DNA of 64,000 nucleotides from contig NZ_JACWMY010000014.1 of assembly GCF_014773265.1 (NCBI RefSeq), forward strand, positions 124,001 to 188,000, read 5' to 3'. Below, piece by piece: positions 8,100 through 16,121 of the stretch (position 1 is the first letter of the stretch; every line of letters begins with the position of its first letter). Origin of the DNA: Mucilaginibacter pankratovii (GTDB lineage: Bacteria > Bacteroidota > Bacteroidia > Sphingobacteriales > Sphingobacteriaceae). The notes under the pieces were generated by a model. That model worked only from the letters and a program-made list of their open reading frames with translations, had not been told where the DNA came from and ran no database searches. Made by a program: the position numbers and the translations under genes.

Positions 8100-9659
8100 T
8101 TATTTCTTCGGCTGATGCAATTGGTTCTCCAACAATATCAAGCCGTATTGCGCGCTTTTCCAATGCTCATCGAGGTATTGGGGTACGGCACCTGGCGTTT
8201 GGGCAAAGTTGCCTAAGATAATGTCTACATCACCGTCACCGTCTACGTCGGCTTTTTCTAATGTTAGGGATTTGATGGGCAGGCCGCCATCGATGGTGTA
8301 CGATTTAAAGCTGTAGGTTTTACTATCGGTATTTTCGAGGTAGATGAACGACTCGTTTACCAACCGGCCGTAATCGGGGAAGAAGGAGGACGCGGCCAGG
8401 TCTATATCGCCATCGTTATCAAAATCCTCGGCCACTAATTTGGTTACGCCATAAATGGGGTAAAAGAATTTCTCCTTAAAATTACCGTTCCCCTGGTTAA
8501 TATGCAGCCGCAGGCCGTGGTAGGGTTTCAGGATGTTGGAGTAGTCGGCGTTGTCGCCTTGCACGGTGATGATATCGGTAAGTCCATCTTGGTTGTAATC
8601 GGTCAGCACCATATCCGTAGTGCCATAGTTTGGCGGGAAACGCAGGATCCGCTTGCCTTTAAACTTCAGGTTCTCTTTCTGGTAAAAGATATAAACGCTC
8701 TCATCGCCCTGCGAAAATAGAGCAATGATGTCTTTTTTACCGTCGCCATCCATATCTTTTACAAAACACATTACCGCGCCCGGCACTGGTAACAATACAT
8801 CCTCTTTGTATGCACTGCCCGGCTTCGCCTTTTTAAACAGCGATAGAGAACCTGTTTTATTGCCGAAGTTGCAAACCACTATTTCGGGGATACCGTCTCC
8901 ATTAAGGTCCTCAATTTCGGTGTGTACGGGACGGTGGAGGTTGCTTAAAACGGGCGCTTCGATTTCATTATTGAGCCGGGTGTAGCTGCCGTTGCTTAGT
9001 TCGGTAGGATAGAGCTTGCCAATTTCGGTAAGGTAGGTTTGGTTTTTGTAGAAGTTAAAATCAACCACCGGGCCGCTAATGTTATAGGTTTTGGTGATGC
9101 CTTTATCGTATTGCCAATTGATGATCTTGTTGTAAAAATTGCTTATCCACAGCGTTTTAGTAGCAGTGTTGTATTTAAGCTCGGTGATCATGGATGGAGA
9201 TTGCTCGTCTATCTGGATGTTCTTGCGCACAAACTGGCTGAGCGGTGCGCTGCGGCCAATTCGTTTTTCATCGTATGGAATGCTATCGGGGGCTACGCTG
9301 ATGATGTATTTTTCTATTTTGTCCCAATCTTCTTTAGCAATGATGGGATTATCGGGAATGATATTGTTCTTTTTTACGATTGCTCTTTCCTCATCAGATA
9401 AGCCCCGAAGCGGATCATAACCCGGGTAGATAACACCCATGCGGCTGGCCATAATAGGCAGCACGTGGTTTTTCCAGATCTCTTTGGTAAGGCTTTGCGG
9501 ATCGGGCTGCATGTGGCAAAGGCCGCAATAGCGGATAAAAAGCTCGTGGCCGTCATCAATAGCCGGAATATTTTTGGTGGATTTTGCGGTAAAGGAGTTG
9601 AGGGTAACGAATAAAGTAAAAGAAAAACATACGGCTAAAACACATCCCCTCCATCCCAT
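8100..9659 (-). CDS. FG-GAP/VCBS propeller protein with N-terminal c-type haem motif
   Basis: A 519-residue exported protein. After an N-terminal hydrophobic signal comes a haem-attachment motif CGLCH (C45, C48, H49) with Met residues about 25 positions later that could be axial ligands. A small cytochrome-c-like domain therefore occupies about residues 35-115. The rest is a beta-propeller of FG-GAP/VCBS repeats with calcium-binding-type loops (DLNGDGIPEIV, DMDGDGKKDII, DYNQDGLTDII, DVDGDGDVDII). It is the last gene of the minus-strand SusC-SusD-FG-GAP-haloperoxidase cassette, 84 bp after the haloperoxidase gene. A redox role at the cell surface or in the periplasm is an inference from the haem motif and its neighbour. 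The family is common in Bacteroidota but has no established function that I know of. Confidence 0.85.
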   Translation of the reverse strand: MGWRGCVLAVCFSFTLFVTLNSFTAKSTKNIPAIDDGHELFIRYCGLCHMQPDPQSLTKEIWKNHVLPIMASRMGVIYPGYDPLRGLSDEERAIVKKNNIIPDNPIIAKEDWDKIEKYIISVAPDSIPYDEKRIGRSAPLSQFVRKNIQIDEQSPSMITELKYNTATKTLWISNFYNKIINWQYDKGITKTYNISGPVVDFNFYKNQTYLTEIGKLYPTELSNGSYTRLNNEIEAPVLSNLHRPVHTEIEDLNGDGIPEIVVCNFGNKTGSLSLFKKAKPGSAYKEDVLLPVPGAVMCFVKDMDGDGKKDIIALFSQGDESVYIFYQKENLKFKGKRILRFPPNYGTTDMVLTDYNQDGLTDIITVQGDNADYSNILKPYHGLRLHINQGNGNFKEKFFYPIYGVTKLVAEDFDNDGDIDLAASSFFPDYGRLVNESFIYLENTDSKTYSFKSYTIDGGLPIKSLTLEKADVDGDGDVDIILGNFAQTPGAVPQYLDEHWKSAQYGLILLENQLHQPKK

Positions 9660-9668
9660 AAACGCGTG

Positions 9669-9720
9669 TATTTATTACAAATACGTGTCTACTGCGGCAA
9701 CGGATGCTTCGTAATAAATA
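9669..9720. other. Inverted repeat in the haloperoxidase/cytochrome gene gap
   Basis: TATTTATTAC (9669-9678) and GTAATAAATA (9711-9720) are perfect 10-bp inverted arms separated by 32 nt. They lie in the short gap between two genes of one operon. It could form an mRNA stem that tunes expression of the last gene. AT-only arms make chance a real alternative. Confidence 0.3.
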
Positions 9721-9743
9721 TATCACGATTAATTATAGCAATT

Positions 9744-11078
9744 TTATTTTATCAGCGGCTGCACTTTAGCTGCCTTTAGCTTTTTAACAATATCGGCACC
9801 TACCTGGCGGCCCTGCGTGTTGCCGTTTTCTATAGCATCCCTAAAATGGATGCCGCCATAAAATCTGGAAACCGATGCCTCTTCGGCAGCCTGAATAAAT
9901 GATTTAAAGCTGCGCGGGCCTACACCATACGGGATCTCCGAATCATCGGTGTATTCAAAGTGATCGCCCAGCAGGTAGGAGAGCACCGTTGCCGAAGCAT
10001 TGGACAATACCGCATGCCCGCTCGGGTATTCGGGGAAGGGCGGAGTTTGTAAAAAGGGCGCCCACTTGTTATCGATGTAGCGGGTGATGTAAGTTTCGGG
10101 GCGGATGCCGTTGCTGCGGTATTTCTCGTCCCAGCAGCTGATAAAGGCGTCCATCAGGGTAATGCCCTCCAATACCAGTACCTGTACCGATGCATCAAAG
10201 CTTAAGTTGGCTTTTTTTGTTACGATGCCTGCGATATTCATCCAGTGGCCGCCCGGGCTTATCTTTTTAAAGCCGATGGCCATATGGCCCGAGGTGGTAA
10301 CCGCAAAGGGGTTACAATCCCAAAAGGAAGCGATGTTAACCTGCTCGGTAGAGGGATGATGCGAGATCTTGTACACATCATAAGCCTGCTTGTAAAACTC
10401 GCTGGTGGTATCGGTGCTGAATGGCGCGGGCCTGGCAGGTATAAACTGTTTGGATGAATCTATCATCATAGGCCTCACGGTTTTCCAGTTTGGTTCTACC
10501 GCTTCCATGTACATAGGAGGGGTAGGGTACCAGTTTTTGCCACCCTTAAGAGGCGTGTAGCGCAGCTTTCCGCTCAGGCGGTTATAGTTGTCGCCGCGGC
10601 TAAAAGCAATTACTTTGGCAGTCATTTCGGCGGCCGCGGCAACGGATGCTTTGATGGTATCGTCGCTGATGTTGTTTTTTTTGAGCAGCGCGATATACTT
10701 GTCTTCATCATCCTGCAGCATATAACCCGAGGGGAGCATGAGTTTACCCGTTTCGAGGATGCAGTATACAGCGGCTATTTTGTAATTGTATTGCCCGGGT
10801 GCGAGGCTGATGGTGTTATCCTGGGTATAGCTTTTGATGAAGTTGCCAATCGGCACAATATCCTTATTATTTAATGCCACAAGGTTATAGGGGCCGATCA
10901 TAAAGTAATTGTAGTAGCGCGCCGCGGCGGGCGGGTTCACTACATCGTGTATCATCACTGCCGATACCGAATTAATGGCCTTATCCAGCGCCAGGTAATC
11001 GGGCGCTTTTGCCTGTTGCGCCCGGGCGCATTGTGCTATCCAGATAAAAGAAAGCAGTAAGTATGTTTTTTTGATCAT
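9744..11078 (-). CDS. Vanadium-dependent haloperoxidase / PAP2-family enzyme
   Basis: A 444-residue exported protein (signal peptide ends near ARAQQ). All elements of the vanadate/phosphate-binding signature are present and correctly spaced. These are K-x6-RP (K319, R326) in KYRSNGIRP, PSGH (352-355, catalytic H355), and SRFYGGIH (R405, H411). Family members either oxidise halides with peroxide using vanadate or act as acid phosphatases with the same site. Sequence alone cannot decide, but the size and the SRxYGGIH form resemble bacterial vanadium haloperoxidases more than small PAP2 phosphatases. Its start codon overlaps the stop of the preceding FG-GAP gene by one base (TAATG), indicating translational coupling. 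It is the fourth gene of a SusCD cassette, which is an unusual partner for such an enzyme. Confidence 0.9.
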   Translation of the reverse strand: MIKKTYLLLSFIWIAQCARAQQAKAPDYLALDKAINSVSAVMIHDVVNPPAAARYYNYFMIGPYNLVALNNKDIVPIGNFIKSYTQDNTISLAPGQYNYKIAAVYCILETGKLMLPSGYMLQDDEDKYIALLKKNNISDDTIKASVAAAAEMTAKVIAFSRGDNYNRLSGKLRYTPLKGGKNWYPTPPMYMEAVEPNWKTVRPMMIDSSKQFIPARPAPFSTDTTSEFYKQAYDVYKISHHPSTEQVNIASFWDCNPFAVTTSGHMAIGFKKISPGGHWMNIAGIVTKKANLSFDASVQVLVLEGITLMDAFISCWDEKYRSNGIRPETYITRYIDNKWAPFLQTPPFPEYPSGHAVLSNASATVLSYLLGDHFEYTDDSEIPYGVGPRSFKSFIQAAEEASVSRFYGGIHFRDAIENGNTQGRQVGADIVKKLKAAKVQPLIK

Positions 11079-14000
11079 TAGTTTTCCCTGTAAAATTGTA
11101 AGGCCTGGTTGCTTACGCCCAGCATCAGGTATTTAACCCCATTTATTTTGAGTTCGGATGCCGATTTTACATCCCCATCTACGCATAGGCCCGATGCTGG
11201 TTGCGCCTGGTAAGTAAAGCCACCCTTGCCATCACCAACAAGCAGGCAGCCATAGTTGGCATCAAAACTGCCCAACTTTAAGCGGTTATCCATGTGGTTG
11301 CCAAACAGCAGCAAATCGGGTTTGCCATCGTGGTTAAAGTCGCTTGTAAGGATCTGCGATACGGCGGAGAATTGCGCCTCTACCGGTAATTCAGCTTTTA
11401 CAAATTTGCCGCTGCGGTTTAAAAACAAGGTAGTTTCAACGTTTGCTGCAGTTAGTTTGGTGGCTTTCGCTAATTCCTCCGGTGAAAAGATCTGCGCCAT
11501 AGTGGCATCGCAATAATCCTTGTACGATCTGAACTTGCGGCGCATCGGGAAGATCTGATCGTTCAGCTCATCGCGGCTTACAAATGGGTAACTTACACCC
11601 TGTACATAAAAGTTCAGGAAGGGGTCTATCGAACCATTATTGTCGAAATCGGCATAGTAAAGTTCGGCGGGTTGGTTGTCTTTGGTTTGTATCTGCGTGT
11701 TTGTGCCCAGGTTGCCGGCAGCAATGTCCGGTTTGCCGTCGCCGTCAACATCAGTCAGGGCGATGCTATTCCAAAAGCCGCTTTGAGGTTTGTCAAAGTA
11801 CCCGGCGGTTTTATCTTCAAAACCGGTTTTTGTGTTAATGTAAACCAGTATAGGCATCATTTCGCCGCAGAGCACCAGGTCCTTGCGGCCATCACCATTC
11901 AAGTCGGCCCATTGTGCATCGGTAACCATGCCTGCTTTGTTAAAAGGTGCGGGGATAGTAGTAAAAGTGCCGTCGCCATTATTTTCCAGCAGATAACTGC
12001 GTGGTGCTGCGGGATATTGGCCCGGCACAATACGGCCGCCAATAAACAGATCTGTTTTGCCATCGTTATTATAATCGCAGGGGCGGATGCACGATTTACT
12101 GCTGGCATTCAATACCGGCAATGCGGTGCTGCTAAAGGTAAAGTTGCCCTTGCCGTCGTTTAAATAAAGTTTATCCTGTAATTCGTTCGATCCGGGTTCT
12201 AATAATGCGTAGCCGCCTTTGGCGATGTACAGGTCGGGCGCGCCATCGCCATTTGCATCAAAAAATGCTGCCGCCGAGGTGTTCTCTGCATTCAAGTCGG
12301 CAATATCTTTTGCCAACCAGCTACCGCCTGCCGTTTGCAGGTATAGCTTGCCCGCGGTACCTTCACTGCCACCGATAAAAAGATCTTCGAGCCCATCTTT
12401 ATTTACATCAGCTTTGGCTATTACCGGCGCAGTTTTAGACGCCATGAATAGCATCAGAGGCTGGCGCTTAAAATCGTTGATGGTGTTTGCTACATTGGTG
12501 TATTCTACAGGTGCTTTTACTTTGCTGAATGTTTGTTTCTGCATCGTTGAGGTAGCGGCATTTCCACCTTTAACGGCGTCGCTGTAAGCTAAATTGAGCC
12601 TTTGATTGGCCTTAACATTGGTAAGCACCTGTGTTTGGTTGCCCGGCCATATCACTTTTACCGAATCGACAGCTTTTGCATCGCCCAAGCCAAAATTTAG
12701 TACAGTGGATACACAGGACAGGTACCCCCTGCTTGGGTTAAGCTCCTCGTATTGCATGGCTTTGCCGGTATAAACATAAACCCGGGCACCCGTTGTAACC
12801 ACCTTGCCAGCATCAGTTGCCAAATTTACAGCCAGGTAATTGCTGTTAGCCGCATCCCTGCTGGTGTTTTTGAAGATAGACGCTACGTTGTTGATGTTGT
12901 TGGTAATGATATCCAAATCGCCGTCATTATCCAGGTCGGCATAGGCCGAGCCGCTGGAAATGCCGGGATTGGTGATACCCCAATCCTGCTTTTTATCGGT
13001 AAAGGTGAGGTTGTGGTTGTTTTTATAAATGTAGTTGGATAGGGTGGTAGATGGCATGGCCTGCACCAGGTCCATCAGCAGAGTGGGCTCCCTGTCCATC
13101 GCCTTCTTCATTTTATAATCACCCCAGTAGCGCAGAAAATCCTTGTTGGTATAATCGCGCAGGTAGCCGTTGGAGATGAAAATATCTTTATAGCCGTCGT
13201 TATCGAAATCGGCAATAAGCGGGCACCAGCTCCAATCGGTATTGGAGACGCCCGCCAGTTGGCCAATCTCGCTGAAGGTACCATCGCCGTTGTTCAGCTG
13301 CAGCATATTGCGCATGTATTGTTTGTACAGGCCCTGGTTTAGCATCAGCTCAAAGGTTTCGTAATTCTCCTGCAGTTGCAGCAGCTTTTGCCTGCGATTA
13401 TCCGGCGGTAGCATGTCCAGTGTGATAATATCCGGCAGTCCGTCGTTATTAATATCGGCAATATCAACCCCCATCGAGAATTGCGACATATGCCTCAGCA
13501 TCTTTTGCGATTGCTCGCTAAAAGTGCCGTCGCCGTTGTTCAGGTATATATAATCTGGTTCGTTATAATCGTTGGTTACGTAAATATCCAACAGGCCGTC
13601 TTTGTTAATATCGGCAATAGCCAGCCCAAGCCCAAAGGTGAGTGGGTTTTGGATGATGCCCACTTTTTTAGATACATCTGCAAAATGGCCACCCTGGTTC
13701 TCAAACAACTTATTGCTCGCCAGTTCGTCGGTTTGGTTTTTAGCCTGCGCCAGTTCAATATTATTTATCTTTTTAACGTTATGGTTCAGCAGGAACATAT
13801 CCAGCTTACCATCGTTGTTGTAATCAAAAAATGCAGCTTGTGTGCTGTAGCCGGGGTCATCAAGGCCATACTCTTTGGCTTTCTCAATAAATTTATTTTT
13901 GCCTTTGTTGATGAAAAGCTGGTTGCGGCGTATATCATTTTCGCCGAGGCCCGAGTAGCAGATGTAAATATCCAGTAAGCCATCGCCGTTTACATCGGCC

Positions 14001-14386
14001 ATGGTTGCGCCGGTTTTCCAGCCACCGGCCCTGCCGGCGAGGCCAGATGCGGCTTCGCTGGTAATGTCTTTAAATTTTAAACCGCCCAGGTTAAGGTACA
14101 GTTTGTTTTGGCCCATGTTGCTGGTGAACAGCAGATCTTGCAGGCCATCGTTGTTAATATCGCCAACGGCAACACCGCCGCCATTGTACAGGTATTCGTA
14201 GGAGAGCACGTTGAGGCGCTCGTCTTCTTTAAGATCGTTACGGAAGGTAATGCCGGTTTGCGCGGCGGGTAATAAATTAAATAGCGTTTGCTGGGCTTGT
14301 ACTTGCTGAACAATGCAGGGTATTGCGAGCACACTTAATGTTAAAAGGAAGCTCTTTTTGATAATACCGAAGAAACAGTAACGCAT
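11078..14386 (-). CDS. Large FG-GAP/VCBS repeat protein with ASPIC/UnbV domain (CRTAC1-like)
   Basis: A 1102-residue exported protein with a signal peptide near residues 10-32. Many FG-GAP/VCBS repeats fill the N-terminal half (DINNDGLQDLLF, DVNGDGLLDIYI, DYNNDGKLDMFL). An ASPIC/UnbV domain lies at about 515-605, with the diagnostic stretch NPSRGYLSC...FGLG. A second repeat set fills the C-terminal half (DVNKDGLEDLFI, DANGDGAPDLYI, DVDGDGKPDIAA). The repeats should form two calcium-binding beta-propellers. It follows susD on the minus strand and overlaps the haloperoxidase gene by one base. A homologue of similar length and domain order follows susD at 60263-63838. No molecular function is established for these proteins; surface binding of a ligand for the SusCD pair is a guess. 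Confidence 0.9.
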   Translation of the reverse strand: MRYCFFGIIKKSFLLTLSVLAIPCIVQQVQAQQTLFNLLPAAQTGITFRNDLKEDERLNVLSYEYLYNGGGVAVGDINNDGLQDLLFTSNMGQNKLYLNLGGLKFKDITSEAASGLAGRAGGWKTGATMADVNGDGLLDIYICYSGLGENDIRRNQLFINKGKNKFIEKAKEYGLDDPGYSTQAAFFDYNNDGKLDMFLLNHNVKKINNIELAQAKNQTDELASNKLFENQGGHFADVSKKVGIIQNPLTFGLGLAIADINKDGLLDIYVTNDYNEPDYIYLNNGDGTFSEQSQKMLRHMSQFSMGVDIADINNDGLPDIITLDMLPPDNRRQKLLQLQENYETFELMLNQGLYKQYMRNMLQLNNGDGTFSEIGQLAGVSNTDWSWCPLIADFDNDGYKDIFISNGYLRDYTNKDFLRYWGDYKMKKAMDREPTLLMDLVQAMPSTTLSNYIYKNNHNLTFTDKKQDWGITNPGISSGSAYADLDNDGDLDIITNNINNVASIFKNTSRDAANSNYLAVNLATDAGKVVTTGARVYVYTGKAMQYEELNPSRGYLSCVSTVLNFGLGDAKAVDSVKVIWPGNQTQVLTNVKANQRLNLAYSDAVKGGNAATSTMQKQTFSKVKAPVEYTNVANTINDFKRQPLMLFMASKTAPVIAKADVNKDGLEDLFIGGSEGTAGKLYLQTAGGSWLAKDIADLNAENTSAAAFFDANGDGAPDLYIAKGGYALLEPGSNELQDKLYLNDGKGNFTFSSTALPVLNASSKSCIRPCDYNNDGKTDLFIGGRIVPGQYPAAPRSYLLENNGDGTFTTIPAPFNKAGMVTDAQWADLNGDGRKDLVLCGEMMPILVYINTKTGFEDKTAGYFDKPQSGFWNSIALTDVDGDGKPDIAAGNLGTNTQIQTKDNQPAELYYADFDNNGSIDPFLNFYVQGVSYPFVSRDELNDQIFPMRRKFRSYKDYCDATMAQIFSPEELAKATKLTAANVETTLFLNRSGKFVKAELPVEAQFSAVSQILTSDFNHDGKPDLLLFGNHMDNRLKLGSFDANYGCLLVGDGKGGFTYQAQPASGLCVDGDVKSASELKINGVKYLMLGVSNQALQFYREN

Positions 14387-14473
14387 TTAAACAGGGGGTT
14401 ATTTATTAATTACGGGAAATATAAAAATAGCGATTGCTATTGAAAGGCGGGTGCTAAATTTTCTGCTTTAAAT

Positions 14474-14507
14474 AAAAACCAGGGCTGCAATTGCAGCCCT
14501 GGTTTTT
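14474..14507 (-). terminator. Perfect 34-bp palindrome, intrinsic terminator/attenuator after susD
   Basis: AAAAACCAGGGCTGCAA at 14474-14490 is followed immediately by its exact reverse complement to 14507. On the minus strand it is followed by TTTTTATTT, and on the plus strand by a T-run as well, so it is bidirectional. It lies 15 bp after the susD stop and 88 bp before the FG-GAP gene, inside what otherwise reads as one operon. It should cut transcription of the downstream three genes. Confidence 0.85.
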
Positions 14508-14521
14508 TGTAGCATATGGGT

Positions 14522-16117
14522 TTATTTATCCCACCAAACTCTCGCGGTGAAAACATCGCCACCACTCAGCCTCGAAACAGCATCAGCATAATTTGCTGCG
14601 TTGGTTGAAGGTAAACCAAGTGGGTAAGGGTTTCTCCTCGGGATAGAACCATCGGTAAACTGACCAACATATTTAACAGGAGTTAAAACCGGGAAACCTG
14701 ATCTTCTCCAGTTAGCCCATGTTTCGTTGAAGTTGAAAGTTGTAGATGTAACTACAAAGTACTCCATGTTAATTTGCTGTAAAGCAGTTGCAGCAACCAA
14801 AGGATGCGCAGCCACATAGGTTGTAATAGTACCGGCCGGAACTGCGCCGGCATCGCTAAATTGCGCTATAGTTGCGATGTCGGCAGCAAGCGCATTAGCG
14901 TAGTGGGTAGCAGCGCTACCTGTAGCCCAGCCCCTGCTTGCAGCTTCGGCTAATAACAATTCGCTTTCGCCATAAGTGTACAGCATGTTTATGCGGCTAC
15001 GGTCGTCGTAAACGGCAAACCTTGGGCGCGAATATTTGCCAACCGGGGCGGCAACATCATCTTTAACGGTAGGGTCGGCAGGGGTGGCACCAGGGTAACC
15101 AGGCGCTTTTGAAACATCTGTGGTTCCACCGTTAAGATCATAGCCATTAGGCAAGCCAACTTGCAGGGCTGCTGTGTTTATGCCTGGTCCTTGTACTTCG
15201 TTAGCAGCTTTTCCGGTTCCTGCAGAAATTTCTGCTACCGCGCTTACACGTGGATCGGAAGTTGACTGCATGTAACTGATCAGCGTGTTTGACCATCTTA
15301 CTTCCCTAAAATCGTCTTTTACCAACAATGCGTTAACATCGCTGTTGCTGTTGCCGTTTGCGTTATCAGCTTTAACTTTAGCATTATCAGCAATTGAAGC
15401 CATGGTGCCGCCTGCATACGCTTTTTCAGCATATTTTTGCGCGGTGGCCGGATCTACTTTAGTTAAGCGCATGGCAGCTTTTAGCATTAACGAGTAACCC
15501 AGTTTTTTCCATTGAGCAATGTCGCCATTGTAAAACAAGTCAGAAGAAGGCTTGTCTTTAGTTACATCTAAAGCCGCTGTTGCGGTTTCAAGTTGGCTAA
15601 GCATTGAGGTATAGATGCTTTGTTGAGTATCAAAAACAGGGTTTACTATCCCTGCCTTGGCCTGGCCCTCTTGTGAAAAAGGGATATCACCGTAAGCATC
15701 AGTAATACGCTGTAATATAAGCATGCGCATAATGGTGCCAACGTTATCCAGGTTTGTAAATTCAGCTTTGCCTTTAATCAGGTTTTTCATTTCATCAACC
15801 AGGGTTGCAGCGCCATAACTGGTGTTCCAGGTACGCTCTAAGTAGCCACGGCCGCTGCCGGCGTAAACATATTTATCACCATTACCATAGTAATCATATG
15901 TACAGGCTAACGATTGCGACCACATACTTTGAAAAAGTAATTGATCGTAACCACTGTTAGAGAACTTTATTTGTGACTGCGCTAATAAAAAGTTTGGCGG
16001 GAAAACCTCCGCGTTTACTTTGGTAGGGTTGGTGTTTATGGCATCAAAGTTTTTAGTACAACCCGCTATCAAGGTGGCACCTGCAAGCAGGCAACTATAT
16101 ATAAGTCGTTTTTTCAT
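14522..16117 (-). CDS. SusD-like outer-membrane lipoprotein (SusD-like 2 type)
   Basis: A 531-residue lipoprotein with a lipobox ending in LIAGC (Cys about 20), followed by KNFDAINTNPTKVN, the usual start of the SusD-like_2 branch. Helical TPR-type segments follow, including TNLDNVGTIMRMLILQRITDAYGDIPFSQ, quoted here only in part by family pattern (ITDAYGDIPFSQ). It would cap the SusC barrel and bind ligand at the cell surface. It starts 4 bp after the stop of the susC gene at 16122, so the two are co-transcribed and probably co-translated. SusD-like_2 proteins often accompany peptide, glycan or unknown ligands, so the substrate cannot be inferred. A strong terminator follows the gene. Confidence 0.93.
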   Translation of the reverse strand: MKKRLIYSCLLAGATLIAGCTKNFDAINTNPTKVNAEVFPPNFLLAQSQIKFSNSGYDQLLFQSMWSQSLACTYDYYGNGDKYVYAGSGRGYLERTWNTSYGAATLVDEMKNLIKGKAEFTNLDNVGTIMRMLILQRITDAYGDIPFSQEGQAKAGIVNPVFDTQQSIYTSMLSQLETATAALDVTKDKPSSDLFYNGDIAQWKKLGYSLMLKAAMRLTKVDPATAQKYAEKAYAGGTMASIADNAKVKADNANGNSNSDVNALLVKDDFREVRWSNTLISYMQSTSDPRVSAVAEISAGTGKAANEVQGPGINTAALQVGLPNGYDLNGGTTDVSKAPGYPGATPADPTVKDDVAAPVGKYSRPRFAVYDDRSRINMLYTYGESELLLAEAASRGWATGSAATHYANALAADIATIAQFSDAGAVPAGTITTYVAAHPLVAATALQQINMEYFVVTSTTFNFNETWANWRRSGFPVLTPVKYVGQFTDGSIPRRNPYPLGLPSTNAANYADAVSRLSGGDVFTARVWWDK

Positions 16118-16121
16118 CTTG

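Noticed and set aside
11672..12163. Plus-strand open frame (163 codons) inside the ASPIC/UnbV gene, and a similar one at 13481-13978
   Set aside because: Both are antisense to FG-GAP repeats; the repeated DxDxDG codons create open antisense frames. No recognisable protein features.
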